DNA from: Xanthobacteraceae bacterium
GTDB lineage: Bacteria > Pseudomonadota > Alphaproteobacteria > Rhizobiales > Xanthobacteraceae
DNA length: 64,000 nt
Direction of reading: 5' to 3'
Assembly: GCA_019745775.1 (NCBI GenBank)
Contig: JAIESR010000064.1
Span: 47,049 to 111,048 of the forward strand
Shown: one piece after another, positions 8,002-16,538 of the stretch
Numbering within the stretch: position 1 is the first letter of the stretch
Layout of the letters: every line of letters starts with the position of its first letter
Translations under genes and position numbers: made by a program
The notes under the pieces: model-generated
What the model was told of the DNA's origin: nothing
What the model saw: the letters and a program-made list of their open reading frames with translations, nothing else
Databases searched by the model: none

Positions 8002-9018
8002 ATGGTCGCGATCAGGTTATTCGCAGTGGTTGTTGTGGTGGCACTGGCGGCCGTCTTCGCCAGGCCGGTGTCCGCACAAACCAATCTCAAATTCGCGCTC
8101 GACTGGAAGTTCGAGGGTCCGTCGGCACCCTACTTCGTCGCGCTCGACAAGGGCTACTACAAGGCCGAGGGCCTCAACGTCTCGATCGACTCCGGTCCCG
8201 GCTCGGTCGCCGGCATCGCGCGTGTAGCGGCCGGGACCTACCCGATCGGCTTCTTCGACATCAATTCGCTGGTGAAGTTCCTGGACCAGAACCCCGACAA
8301 GAAGGTTCAGGCAGTGCTGATGATGTACGATAAGCCGCCGTTCGCGATCGCCACCACCGCCAAGACCGGCATCGTGAAGCCGAAGGACCTGGAAGGCCGC
8401 GTCCTCGGCGCGCCCGCCGCCGACGGCGCGTTCGCGCAGTGGCGCGCTTTCGTGAAAGAGAACAACATCGATCCGTCCAAGGTCCGGATCGAGAACGTCG
8501 GCTTCCCGGTGCGCGAGCCGATGCTGGCTGAAGGCAAGGTCGACGCCATCACCGGCTTCTCGTTCTCGATGCACTACAACCTCTTGCAGAAGGGTCTGAA
8601 GCCGCAGGACATCCGCACCATGCTGATGGCCGATCACGGGCTCGTGCTCTATGGCAACGCGATCATGGTCAATCCGGACTTCGCGAAGGCCAATCCCAAG
8701 CTGGTCGCAGGCTTCGTGCGCGCGACCATCAAGGGCACGCTCGACACCATCAAGGACCCCAGGGCAGCCATCAAGTCCGTGATGAAGCGCAACGAGACCG
8801 GCGATGAGGCGATCGAGCTCGATCGGCTCCAGATGTCGCTGCGCGACAATTTCGTCACCGCCTGGGTCAAGGCCAACGGCTTCGGCGGCGTCGACATGGC
8901 GCGGCTCGCAAAATCGATCGACCAGATCGCGCTGACCTACGACTTCAAGGCGCGGCCAAAGGCGGAGGACGTGTTCACCAGCCAGTATCTGCCGCCGGTG
9001 GCCGATCGGAAGCTTTGA
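8002..9018 (+). CDS. ABC transporter substrate-binding protein, NMT1/SsuA/ThiY type
   Basis: A 338-aa periplasmic binding protein. Residues 1-26 are a Sec signal peptide (hydrophobic core VVVVVALAAVFARPVSAQ). The mature protein has the NMT1/THI5-like fold: LDWKFEGPSAPYFVALDKGYY, GPGSVAGIARVAAGTYPIGF, then a long domain containing GFPVREPMLAEGKVDAITGFS. Such proteins bind small nitrogen or sulfur compounds (thiamin pyrimidine precursors, sulfonates, nitrate, riboflavin). Sitting between puuE and the urea system and expressed from an RpoN promoter, it probably captures a purine- or pyrimidine-derived nitrogen source; the ligand is not established. It is followed by its ATPase and permease. Confidence 0.88.
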   Translation: MVAIRLFAVVVVVALAAVFARPVSAQTNLKFALDWKFEGPSAPYFVALDKGYYKAEGLNVSIDSGPGSVAGIARVAAGTYPIGFFDINSLVKFLDQNPDKKVQAVLMMYDKPPFAIATTAKTGIVKPKDLEGRVLGAPAADGAFAQWRAFVKENNIDPSKVRIENVGFPVREPMLAEGKVDAITGFSFSMHYNLLQKGLKPQDIRTMLMADHGLVLYGNAIMVNPDFAKANPKLVAGFVRATIKGTLDTIKDPRAAIKSVMKRNETGDEAIELDRLQMSLRDNFVTAWVKANGFGGVDMARLAKSIDQIALTYDFKARPKAEDVFTSQYLPPVADRKL

Positions 9019-9019
9019 T

Positions 9020-9040
9020 CGGCCTCATTTAATTAGGCCG
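9020..9040 (+). repeat. Small hairpin between binding-protein and ATPase genes
   Basis: CGGCCT (9020-9025) and AGGCCG (9035-9040) form a 6-bp stem around a 9-base loop immediately after the binding-protein stop. Such stems often stabilise the binding-protein part of an ABC-operon message or reduce read-through. Short and unproven. Confidence 0.3.
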
Positions 9041-9060
9041 GGTGCGAAGACAGGCCGGGC

Positions 9061-9849
9061 ATGAGTGCGTCCGTCGAGATCGGTGACGTCACACTGACCT
9101 ATCGCGGCGTGTCGGGCGGCGTCCTCGCGTTGAAAGGCACCACACTGAACGTGCGCCGCGGCGAATTCGCCGCGGTGGTTGGCCCGTCCGGCTGCGGCAA
9201 GTCGTCCTTGATGAAGCTCGTCACCGGACTGCTGCCGCCCGACAATGGCAGCATCGTCATTTCCGGTGCCAAGGTGACGGGCCCGGTCAAGATCGCGGGG
9301 ATGGCGTTCCAGAATCCCAACCTCCTGCCCTGGCGGAAGGTGGTCGACAACGTCCTGCTGCCGCTTGAAATCGTGCAGCCGTACCGCTCGAACTTCCGCC
9401 GCGAGAAAAAGCAGTACCGCGAGCAGGCGGAAGCGTTGCTCAAGACCGTCGGTCTCGGCGGATTTGGCGATCGCTATCCGTGGGAGCTCTCGGGCGGCAT
9501 GCAGCAGCGCGTATCTCTCTGCCGTGCGCTCATCCACCAGCCTTCGCTGCTGATGCTCGACGAGCCGTTCGCCGCGCTCGACGCGTTCACGCGCGAAGAG
9601 CTGTGGTGCGTGCTGCGCGACCTCTGGCAGAAGATCAGGTTCACCGTGATCCTGGTGACCCACGACCTGCGCGAAGCGACGTTCCTTGCCGACACCATTC
9701 ACGTCATGAGCGCGCGGCCCGGCCACATCGTGATGAGCAAGACCGTCGAGCTGCCGCGCCCGCGCGAGCTCGAGGATTGCTTCAAGCCGCAGTTCATCGA
9801 TATCGTGCACGAATTGCGCGCCAAGATCGGCGAGGTGCGGCAACAATGA
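9061..9849 (+). CDS. ABC transporter ATP-binding protein (SsuB/TauB-like)
   Basis: A 262-aa cytoplasmic ATPase. Walker A is GPSGCGKSS (~41-49), the Q-loop is FQNPNLLPWRKV, the signature is LSGGMQQRVSL, Walker B is LLMLDEPFAALD and the switch His is in VTHDLREA. It powers import of the ligand captured by the preceding protein. Its TGA overlaps the permease ATG (ATGA), so the two are translationally coupled. Confidence 0.93.
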   Translation: MSASVEIGDVTLTYRGVSGGVLALKGTTLNVRRGEFAAVVGPSGCGKSSLMKLVTGLLPPDNGSIVISGAKVTGPVKIAGMAFQNPNLLPWRKVVDNVLLPLEIVQPYRSNFRREKKQYREQAEALLKTVGLGGFGDRYPWELSGGMQQRVSLCRALIHQPSLLMLDEPFAALDAFTREELWCVLRDLWQKIRFTVILVTHDLREATFLADTIHVMSARPGHIVMSKTVELPRPRELEDCFKPQFIDIVHELRAKIGEVRQQ

Positions 9850-10616
9850 ACTCGACACTGGAAAAGCTGTCGCCGACGCTGTTCACGATCGGAATCTTCC
9901 TGTTTTGGGAGGCGGCCTGCCGGGCGTTCAAGATCGACCGCTTCATCCTACCGGCGCCGTCCGAAGCGTTCATGGCGATGGTGCAGTATTGGCGGCCGCT
10001 CGCCTATCACTCGTTCGTCACGCTGTGGACCACCCTGGCCGGCTTCGGCATCGCCGTCGCGTTCGGGATCGCGCTCGGGCTGGTCGTCGGCTGGTCACGC
10101 ACGATCTATCGGGGGCTATATCCCGTAATGATCGGCTTCAACTGCATCCCGAAGGTCGCGGTGGTGCCGATCCTGATCATGTGGTTCGGCATCGGCGAGG
10201 TGCCGGCGATCCTCACCGCGTTCCTGATTTCGTTCTTCCCGATCGTCGTGAACGTCGCCACCGGCCTCGCCACCATGGAGCCCGAGCTCGAGGACGTGCT
10301 GCGGGCGCTCGGTGCGCGCAAGCTCGACATCATGCTCAAGGTCGGAATTCCGCGGACGCAACCGTATCTCTTCGGCTCGCTCAAAGTCGCCATCACGCTC
10401 GCCTTCGTCGGCACCGTTGTCTCGGAGACCGTGGGCGCCAACGCCGGGCTAGGCTACCAGATTGCGCTCGCCGGCTCGAACTTCCAGATGCCGCTTGTTT
10501 TTGCGGCACTCCTGCTGCTCGCCTTCGAGGGGATCGCGATGTACGCGGTTTTCGCCTGGATTGAGGGCCATTTCACGCGCTGGGCCTTCCGCTCCTCGAT
10601 GAGCGCGGCCGCCTAG
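9846..10616 (+). CDS. ABC transporter permease (SsuC/TauC-like)
   Basis: A 256-aa permease with about six transmembrane segments and the BPD_transp_1 EAA loop, seen as LRALGARKLDIMLKVGIPRTQPYLFGS. The ATG at 9846 lies inside the ATGA overlap with the ATPase; the much longer frame reading back into the ATPase gene is a GC-rich artefact. It completes the binding-protein/ATPase/permease set of an NMT1-type importer. Confidence 0.92.
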   Translation: MNSTLEKLSPTLFTIGIFLFWEAACRAFKIDRFILPAPSEAFMAMVQYWRPLAYHSFVTLWTTLAGFGIAVAFGIALGLVVGWSRTIYRGLYPVMIGFNCIPKVAVVPILIMWFGIGEVPAILTAFLISFFPIVVNVATGLATMEPELEDVLRALGARKLDIMLKVGIPRTQPYLFGSLKVAITLAFVGTVVSETVGANAGLGYQIALAGSNFQMPLVFAALLLLAFEGIAMYAVFAWIEGHFTRWAFRSSMSAAA

Positions 10617-10656
10617 CGTCCGACCAGTATCCCTGACCGTCGACAAATGCTGAGCA

Positions 10657-10698
10657 GGAGCGGCCCAATGATTAGGCAGGCTCGGGTCGAGCCGCTCC
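10657..10698 (+). terminator. Possible terminator or attenuator after the importer operon
   Basis: GGAGCGGC (10657-10664) can pair with GCCGCTCC (10691-10698). A competing inner hairpin GGCTCG-GGT-CGAGCC lies at 10679-10693, so only one can form at a time. There is no U-tract, so it may be a weak terminator, a switch, or an operator. It lies between the importer stop and the sigma-54 promoter of urtA. Confidence 0.35.
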
Positions 10699-10722
10699 CC
10701 TCGCCGCCCACGATTTAGGCAG
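10673..10722. promoter_or_regulatory. Two direct TAGGCAG boxes upstream of the urtA promoter
   Basis: TAGGCAG occurs at 10673-10679 and 10716-10722, 43 bp apart (about four helical turns), roughly 141 and 98 bp upstream of the predicted urtA start site. The same TAGGCA core forms the inverted repeat at 7863-7887 before the other sigma-54 promoter. They are candidate sites for one shared enhancer-binding protein. Confidence 0.35.
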
Positions 10723-10757
10723 CCGATTCACGCGCGGTTTCATAACGGACGTCGCAT

Positions 10758-10779
10758 TGTCCAATCAAAGGCTTGGACA
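10758..10779. promoter_or_regulatory. Perfect inverted repeat close to the urtA promoter
   Basis: TGTCCAA (10758-10764) and TTGGACA (10773-10779) are perfect 7-bp arms with an 8-bp spacer, centred about 48 bp before the predicted start site. The position suits a secondary regulator or low-affinity activator site; the binding protein is unknown. Confidence 0.4.
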
Positions 10780-10790
10780 GCGTAAATCGC

Positions 10791-10805
10791 TGGCACAGTC
10801 CTTGC
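10791..10805 (+). promoter_or_regulatory. Sigma-54 (RpoN) promoter of the urt operon
   Basis: The sequence TGGCACAGTCCTTGC has the -24 GG (10792-10793) and -12 GC (10804-10805) at the exact 10-bp separation, with TGGCAC and TTGC both consensus. The predicted start is near 10817, giving a ~50-nt leader before the urtA ATG. Confidence 0.85.
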
Positions 10806-10866
10806 GTCATAGGTCGCCGGCGAGCCGGCGCCGAGCCGTTCGTTGCGTCAAACAGAGGACATCGCG

Positions 10867-12174
10867 ATGACTAATCCAGTCAAAACTGTCACAAGGCGGA
10901 CGGTGCTTCGGAGCGGTCTGGCCACCGCTGCCGGGCTCATCTGCAGTCCCGCCATTATTTCAACGGCGCGGGCGCAAGGCCCGATCCGACTTGGCATTCT
11001 TCACTCCCTCTCGGGCACGATGGCGATCAGCGAGACCACGCTGAAAGACGTGATGCTGATGCTGATCGAGGACCAGAACGCCAAGGGCGGTGTGCTGGGC
11101 CGAAAACTGGAAGCGATCGTTGTCGACCCTGCTTCGAACTGGCCGCTGTTTGCAGAAAAAGCGCGCGAACTGATCTCGAACCATAAAGTGTCCGCGGTGT
11201 TCGGCTGCTGGACTTCGGTGTCGCGCAAGTCGGTGCTCCCGGTGTTCAAGGAGCTCAACAACATCCTGTTCTATCCCGTGCAGTACGAAGGCGAAGAGAG
11301 CGAGCGCAACGTGTTCTATACCGGCGCCGCCCCGAACCAACAGGCGATCCCGGCCGTCGACTACCTGATGAAGGAAGAGAAAGTGGTGCGCTGGGTGCTC
11401 GAAGGCACCGACTACGTCTATCCGCGCACCACCAACCGCATCCTGGAAGCCTATCTCAAGGCCAAAGGCGTCGGCGCCGGCGACATCTCGATCAACTACA
11501 CGCCATTCGGCCACTCGGACTGGCAGACGCGGGTAAAGGCGATCAAGACGCTAGGCTCGCAGGGCCGAAAGACCGCGGTGGTCTCGACCATCAACGGCGA
11601 CGCCAACGTTCCGTTCTACAAGGAGCTCGGGAACCAAGGCGTCAGCGCCAAGGACATCCCGGTCGTCGCGTTCTCGGTCGGTGAAGAAGAGCTTGCCGGC
11701 ATCGACACCCGGCCGCTGGTCGGGCATCTCGCCGCCTGGAACTACTTCGAGTCGATCAAGACGCCGGCCAACGCCGAGTTCATCAAGAAATGGAAGACCT
11801 TCACCAAGAATCCGAAGCGCGTGTCCAACGATCCGATGGAAGCGCATGTGATCGGCTTTCAGATGTGGGTCAACGCCGTCAACAAGGTCAAGTCGGTCGA
11901 TCCCGACGCGGTCATCGACGCGCTGCCGGGCATCACCGCGCCCAACCTGACCGGCGGTACCTCGACCATGCTCGCCAACCACCACATCACCAAGCCGGTG
12001 TTCATCGGCGAGGTGCGCGGCGACGGCCAGTTCGACGTGGTGTGGAAGACGCCGGACTTGGTTCCGGGTGCGGCCTGGTCGGAGCATCTTGAAGGATCGC
12101 GCGACCTGACGGCGGACTGGGTCAAGTTGAAATGCGGTAACTACAACACCGTCACCAAGCGGTGCGGCGGCTGA
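10867..12174 (+). CDS. urtA: Urea ABC transporter substrate-binding protein UrtA
   Basis: A 435-aa periplasmic urea-binding protein with a Tat-type signal: twin arginines in TRRTVLRSG followed by a hydrophobic stretch to ISTARAQ. The mature domain has the UrtA/AmiC-like sequence IRLGILHSLSGTMAISE, FGCWTSVSRKSVLPVF, LFYPVQYEGEE, EGTDYVYPRTTNRILEAYL and GEVRGDGQFDVVWKT. The ATG at 10867 is chosen because AGAGGA (10854-10859) lies 7 bp upstream; an in-frame start 8 codons earlier has no comparable site. First gene of urtABCDE behind a sigma-54 promoter. A stable hairpin follows its stop. Confidence 0.95.
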   Translation: MTNPVKTVTRRTVLRSGLATAAGLICSPAIISTARAQGPIRLGILHSLSGTMAISETTLKDVMLMLIEDQNAKGGVLGRKLEAIVVDPASNWPLFAEKARELISNHKVSAVFGCWTSVSRKSVLPVFKELNNILFYPVQYEGEESERNVFYTGAAPNQQAIPAVDYLMKEEKVVRWVLEGTDYVYPRTTNRILEAYLKAKGVGAGDISINYTPFGHSDWQTRVKAIKTLGSQGRKTAVVSTINGDANVPFYKELGNQGVSAKDIPVVAFSVGEEELAGIDTRPLVGHLAAWNYFESIKTPANAEFIKKWKTFTKNPKRVSNDPMEAHVIGFQMWVNAVNKVKSVDPDAVIDALPGITAPNLTGGTSTMLANHHITKPVFIGEVRGDGQFDVVWKTPDLVPGAAWSEHLEGSRDLTADWVKLKCGNYNTVTKRCGG

Positions 12175-12193
12175 CAATACTGTCAATGCGACT

Positions 12194-12216
12194 GCGGGAG
12201 GCTCAATGCCTCCCGC
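12194..12216 (+). repeat. Stable hairpin between urtA and urtB
   Basis: GCGGGAGGC (12194-12202) pairs perfectly with GCCTCCCGC (12208-12216) around a 5-base loop, with no U-tract. It lies 20 bp after the urtA stop and before the urtB start. It probably protects the urtA message and limits read-through so that the binding protein is made in excess. Confidence 0.55.
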
Positions 12217-12232
12217 GCCATGCCGGGGGTTG

Positions 12233-13846
12233 ATGATGCGCTGCCTGCGCAATGGCTTTCTATCATTTGCTGTCATGGTGTGGGTCGTCCTGCTTGGCAC
12301 GTCCGCCGCGCAAGCGCAGGATCTTGAGAAGGCCCTCGCCGGCTTCATCGCCGACAACTTTGCCGACACCGATTCAGCGACCGCCGCCGTCGCCAAGACT
12401 GGCAGTCCGCTGGCGATTTCCATCATCGAAGCGCTACAGGACGGGCGGTTGCTGTTTAGCGGCGAACAGAAGCAGGTTTTCCTCCGGAACCGCGCCGGCG
12501 CGGTGCTCGACGCCGCGACCGGAAAACCCGCTGCCAACGTACCCGCCGACCTCAGCCCCGTGCGGGTCAACAACCGCGTGCGGCGCGCCATCGACGCCGC
12601 GCTTGGCGGCCTGACACTACTGTCACCCGATCCGACGCGACGGCTCGACGCCGCGCGGGCGGTATTCAAATCGAAAGACCCTGCCGCGCTGCCGGCCCTG
12701 CTCGCAGCCATCGAGAAAGAGACCAATCCGACCATCAGGCAGGCATTAACCGAGGCCCACGCCGCCGTCGTCCTGTTTCAGGCGGACGCAAGCGAAGCCG
12801 CCAAAATCCAGGCTATTGGCGTGCTGCGCCAGCGCGGCGACCAGGACGCGCTCGCGCTGTTGTCGAGCCTGCCCGACGGCACCCCTGACGGCGTCAAACG
12901 CACCGCGCAGGATGCGGCCGGCGCGATCCAGACCAATCTCGCGATGTGGGGCGGCGTCCAGAACGTCTGGTACGGGCTGTCCCTCGGCTCGGTGCTGCTG
13001 CTGGCGGCGATCGGCCTCGCCATCACCTTTGGCGTCATGGGCGTCATCAACATGGCTCACGGCGAAATGGTGATGCTCGGCGCCTACACGACCTTCGTCG
13101 TGCAGGAGCTGATTCGCGCCCACAATCCAGCGCTGTTCGACTATTCGCTGCTGATCGCCATCCCCCTCGCCTTTTTTGTTGCCGGATTCGTCGGCATCCT
13201 GATCGAGCGCGGCGTGATCCGCTTCCTCTACGGCCGTCCGCTCGAAACGCTGCTCGCGACCTGGGGCATTTCGCTGATCCTGCAGCAAGCCGTCCGTACT
13301 GGCTTTGGTCCCACGAACAAGGACGTCGGCAACCCGTCCTGGATGAGCGGCGCGTTCGAAGTCGGCTACATCACCGTCACCTACAACCGGCTCTGGATCA
13401 TCGTCTTCACGATGACGGTATTCTTCCTGCTCCTGGCGCTGCTTCGCTTCACCCATCTCGGCCTCGAGATGCGCGCGGTGACGCAGAACCGCGCCATGGC
13501 AGCCTCGATGGGAATCCGCACCAGCCGGGTCGACGCGCTGACCTTCGGACTGGGCTCCGGCATCGCTGGGCTCGCCGGCGTGGCGCTCTCGCAGATCGAC
13601 AATGTCAGCCCCAATCTCGGACAGGGCTACATCATCGACTCCTTCATGGTCGTGGTGTTCGGCGGGGTCGGCAATCTGTGGGGCACGCTGGTCGGCGCCT
13701 TCACGCTCGGTATCGCCAACAAATTGCTCGAGCCCTATGCCGGGGCCGTGCTGGCCAAGATCGCGATCCTCGTGCTGATCATCCTGTTCATCCAGAAGCG
13801 CCCGCGCGGCCTGTTCGCGCTCAAGGGCCGGGCCGTCGAAGCATGA
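12233..13846 (+). CDS. urtB: Urea ABC transporter permease UrtB
   Basis: A 537-aa LivH-type permease with the long extracytoplasmic N-terminal region typical of UrtB. Residues 1-27 are a signal-like segment (FLSFAVMVWVVLLGTSAAQAQ), then ~220 mostly helical residues, then about eight membrane spans starting at GLSLGSVLLLAAIGLAITFGVMG and carrying INMAHGEMVMLGAY. The conserved loop is LEMRAVTQNRAMAASMGI. Start is set at ATG 12233 because an in-frame ATG at 12206 lies inside the intergenic hairpin. It overlaps urtC by 4 bp. Confidence 0.93.
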   Translation: MMRCLRNGFLSFAVMVWVVLLGTSAAQAQDLEKALAGFIADNFADTDSATAAVAKTGSPLAISIIEALQDGRLLFSGEQKQVFLRNRAGAVLDAATGKPAANVPADLSPVRVNNRVRRAIDAALGGLTLLSPDPTRRLDAARAVFKSKDPAALPALLAAIEKETNPTIRQALTEAHAAVVLFQADASEAAKIQAIGVLRQRGDQDALALLSSLPDGTPDGVKRTAQDAAGAIQTNLAMWGGVQNVWYGLSLGSVLLLAAIGLAITFGVMGVINMAHGEMVMLGAYTTFVVQELIRAHNPALFDYSLLIAIPLAFFVAGFVGILIERGVIRFLYGRPLETLLATWGISLILQQAVRTGFGPTNKDVGNPSWMSGAFEVGYITVTYNRLWIIVFTMTVFFLLLALLRFTHLGLEMRAVTQNRAMAASMGIRTSRVDALTFGLGSGIAGLAGVALSQIDNVSPNLGQGYIIDSFMVVVFGGVGNLWGTLVGAFTLGIANKLLEPYAGAVLAKIAILVLIILFIQKRPRGLFALKGRAVEA

Positions 13847-15030
13847 CGCTGTCACCGCTGACCCAGGCGCTCAACCGCGGCGCCATCGCCTTCATTCTAT
13901 TGCTCGCGGCGATCGGCGTGATCGTTCCGATCTTGAACCTCCTGGTGCCGCCGTCATCGCCGTTCCACGTGTCGAGCTACTACGTGGCTCTGTTCGGCAA
14001 GTACCTCTGCTACGCCCTGCTGGCATTATCGATCGATCTGATCTGGGGCTATTGCGGCATTCTCTCGCTCGGCCATGGCGCGTTCTTCGCGCTCGGTGGC
14101 TATGCCATGGGCATGTACCTCATGCGCCAGATCGGCGGCCGCGGCGTCTATGCCAATCCGATCCTGCCGGACTTCATGGTGTTCCTGAACTGGACCGAGC
14201 TGCCGCTCTATTGGTACGGCTTCCAGTCGTTCCCCTATGCCATTCTGATGGTGCTCTTGGTTCCCGGCGTGCTCGCCTTCGTGTTCGGCTGGTTCGCGTT
14301 TCGCAGCCGCGTCACCGGCGTCTATCTGTCGATCATAACGCAGGCGCTTACGTTCGCCTTGATGCTCGCGTTTTTTCGCAACAACTTCGGGTTCGGCGGC
14401 AACAACGGCCTCACCGACTTCAAGGACATCCTCGGCTTCAACGTGCAGGCGCAGGGCACGCGCGCCGCGCTGTTCGGGATATCTGCCTTCGCACTGCTGA
14501 TCGGATACGTCATCTGCCGGGTCATCGTGACATCCAAGCTTGGCATGGTGCTGGTCGCGATCCGCGACGCCGAAACTCGTACGCGCTTCCTCGGCTATCG
14601 CGTCGAGTCCTACAAATTGTTCGTGTTCACCCTGTCGGCGTGCATGGCAGGCGTCGCCGGCGCGCTCTACGTGCCGCAGGTCGGCATCATCAATCCGAGC
14701 GAGTTCTCGCCCGCCAATTCGATCGAGGCGGTGATCTGGGTCGCGGTCGGCGGCCGCGGCACGCTGATCGGTGCCGCGCTGGGCGCCGTCGTCGTCAACT
14801 ACGCCAAGACCTATTTCACCTCGGGATTCCTGGCGCCGTACTGGCTGTTCGTGCTCGGCGGCCTGTTCGTCGCGGTGACGCTGTTCCTGCCGCGCGGCAT
14901 CGTCGGCACCATCAACTATTGGATGGAGCGCCGCCGCGACAAAGCGATGCCCGCCGCGCGCCCGGACGCCGACAGCGCAGCCGCCGAGGATGGCGTCGCG
15001 TCCGCCGCCACGGCGCGACCGGCCAAGTAG
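13843..15030 (+). CDS. urtC: Urea ABC transporter permease UrtC
   Basis: A 395-aa LivM-type permease with about ten membrane segments, GYCGILSLGHGAFFALGGYAMGMYLMR near the N-terminus, SRVTGVYLSIITQALTFALMLAFFRN, and the EAA-like loop AIRDAETRTRFLGYRVESYKL. The ATG lies in an ATGA overlap with urtB. The last ~30 residues are an Ala/Asp-rich hydrophilic tail. Confidence 0.94.
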   Translation: MTLSPLTQALNRGAIAFILLLAAIGVIVPILNLLVPPSSPFHVSSYYVALFGKYLCYALLALSIDLIWGYCGILSLGHGAFFALGGYAMGMYLMRQIGGRGVYANPILPDFMVFLNWTELPLYWYGFQSFPYAILMVLLVPGVLAFVFGWFAFRSRVTGVYLSIITQALTFALMLAFFRNNFGFGGNNGLTDFKDILGFNVQAQGTRAALFGISAFALLIGYVICRVIVTSKLGMVLVAIRDAETRTRFLGYRVESYKLFVFTLSACMAGVAGALYVPQVGIINPSEFSPANSIEAVIWVAVGGRGTLIGAALGAVVVNYAKTYFTSGFLAPYWLFVLGGLFVAVTLFLPRGIVGTINYWMERRRDKAMPAARPDADSAAAEDGVASAATARPAK

Positions 15031-15039
15031 GATCGCGCG

Positions 15040-15798
15040 ATGGAAAGAAACGAAAAGATCGCAACATCGCTGCTCTATCTCAATGGCGTCAGCGTCTCGT
15101 TCGACGGCTTCAAGGCGCTCAACAATCTTTCCCTCGCGGTCGAGAACGGCGAGATGCGCGCGATCATCGGCCCCAATGGCGCGGGCAAGACCACGATGAT
15201 GGACGTCATCACCGGCAAGACGCGGCCGAATGCCGGCGACGTCCTGTTCGGCGGCATCTCCGACCTGACCAAGCTCGACGAAACGCAGATCGCGGAACTG
15301 GGTATCGGCCGCAAGTTCCAGAAACCCACCGTCTTCGAGATGCACACCGTCGAGGACAACATCCTGCTGGCGCTGAAGGCCGACCGCCGCGTGCGCGGCA
15401 CGCTGTTCTGGACCGAGACCGCCGAGGCCGAAACGCGCATCAACAGCATCCTGGAGATCGTGCGTTTGAAGCATGTGCGGGAGCGCGTCGCCGGCAGCCT
15501 GTCGCACGGCCAGAAGCAATGGCTGGAAATCGGCATGCTGCTCGCGCAGGAGCCGAAGCTCCTGCTGGTCGACGAGCCGGTCGCCGGCATGACCGATGCC
15601 GAGACCCGGCAGACTGCCGAGCTGCTCAAAGAAATCAACCGCGACAAGACCGTTGTCGTCGTCGAGCACGATATGACTTTCGTGCGTGATCTGGGCGTCA
15701 AGGTCACCTGCCTGCACGAAGGCACCGTGATCGCCGAAGGCACCATCGATCAGGTCTCGGCGAACGAGCGCGTGATCGAAGTCTATCTCGGACGCTAG
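15040..15798 (+). CDS. urtD: Urea ABC transporter ATP-binding protein UrtD
   Basis: A 252-aa LivG-type ATPase. Walker A GPNGAGKTT (~44-52), family-specific FQKPTVFEMHTVEDNI, a signature written LSHGQKQWLEIG (as usual for UrtD), Walker B LLLVDEPVAGM and switch His in VVVEHDM. It energises urea import with UrtE. Starts 9 bp after urtC. Confidence 0.95.
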   Translation: MERNEKIATSLLYLNGVSVSFDGFKALNNLSLAVENGEMRAIIGPNGAGKTTMMDVITGKTRPNAGDVLFGGISDLTKLDETQIAELGIGRKFQKPTVFEMHTVEDNILLALKADRRVRGTLFWTETAEAETRINSILEIVRLKHVRERVAGSLSHGQKQWLEIGMLLAQEPKLLLVDEPVAGMTDAETRQTAELLKEINRDKTVVVVEHDMTFVRDLGVKVTCLHEGTVIAEGTIDQVSANERVIEVYLGR

Positions 15799-15800
15799 CG

Positions 15801-16496
15801 ATGCTTGAAGTCCGCTCCATCGATCTGCATTACGGCGCCGCGCAGGTGCTGCGCGGCGTGTCGCTGGCGGCCGAGCGCGGCAAGGTGACCTGCGTGCTCG
15901 GGCGCAACGGCGTCGGCAAGACGAGCCTCCTTCGCGCACTGGTCGGGCAGCATCCCGTCAGCAAGGGCACGATCGCGTTCGACGGCAACGACATCACCAA
16001 ACTCCGGCCCTATGAGCGGGCACAACGCGGCATCGCCTATGTGCCGCAGGGCCGCGAAATCTTCCCGCTGCTGACCGTCGAGGAGAATCTCAAGACCGGC
16101 TACGCGCCGCTTGCGCGCGGCGACCGCAACATCCCCGACGATGTGTTTTCGCTGTTTCCGGTGCTCAACAGCATGCTCGGCCGGCGCGGCGGCGACCTCT
16201 CGGGCGGCCAACAGCAGCAATTGGCGATCGGGCGCGCCATGGTCATGCGGCCGCGGCTCCTGCTGCTCGACGAGCCGACCGAAGGCATCCAGCCCTCGAT
16301 CATCAAGGATATCGGCCGCGCCATCTCGTATCTGCGCAATCTCGGGCAGATCGCGGTGGTGCTGGTCGAGCAGTATCTCGACTTTGCGCAGGAGCTGGGC
16401 GACCATTTCTCCGTGATGGACCGGGGCGGCGTGGTCTATTCCTGCACGCGCGAAACGATGGACGAGGTAGCGCTCAAGCGTTCTCTTGCGATTTGA
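15801..16496 (+). CDS. urtE: Urea ABC transporter ATP-binding protein UrtE
   Basis: A 231-aa LivF-type ATPase. Walker A GRNGVGKTS, GIAYVPQGREIFPLLTVEENL, signature LSGGQQQQLAIGRA, Walker B LLLLDEPTEGIQ and the switch region VVLVEQYLDFA. It starts 2 bp after the urtD stop and closes the urt operon; ureD follows within ~40 bp, so transport and hydrolysis are probably cotranscribed. Confidence 0.95.
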   Translation: MLEVRSIDLHYGAAQVLRGVSLAAERGKVTCVLGRNGVGKTSLLRALVGQHPVSKGTIAFDGNDITKLRPYERAQRGIAYVPQGREIFPLLTVEENLKTGYAPLARGDRNIPDDVFSLFPVLNSMLGRRGGDLSGGQQQQLAIGRAMVMRPRLLLLDEPTEGIQPSIIKDIGRAISYLRNLGQIAVVLVEQYLDFAQELGDHFSVMDRGGVVYSCTRETMDEVALKRSLAI

Positions 16497-16538
16497 GCGC
16501 GGCGTGGTCAGACTCGGGACTCTCGGGACTTGGGCGTA

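Noticed and set aside
9480..10616. N-terminal extension of the importer permease
   Set aside because: The first ~120 residues are out-of-frame ATPase sequence; the permease begins at 9846.
12946..15030. N-terminal extension of UrtC by ~300 residues
   Set aside because: The extension is frame-shifted urtB sequence; the ATG in the ATGA overlap at 13843 gives the proper UrtC.
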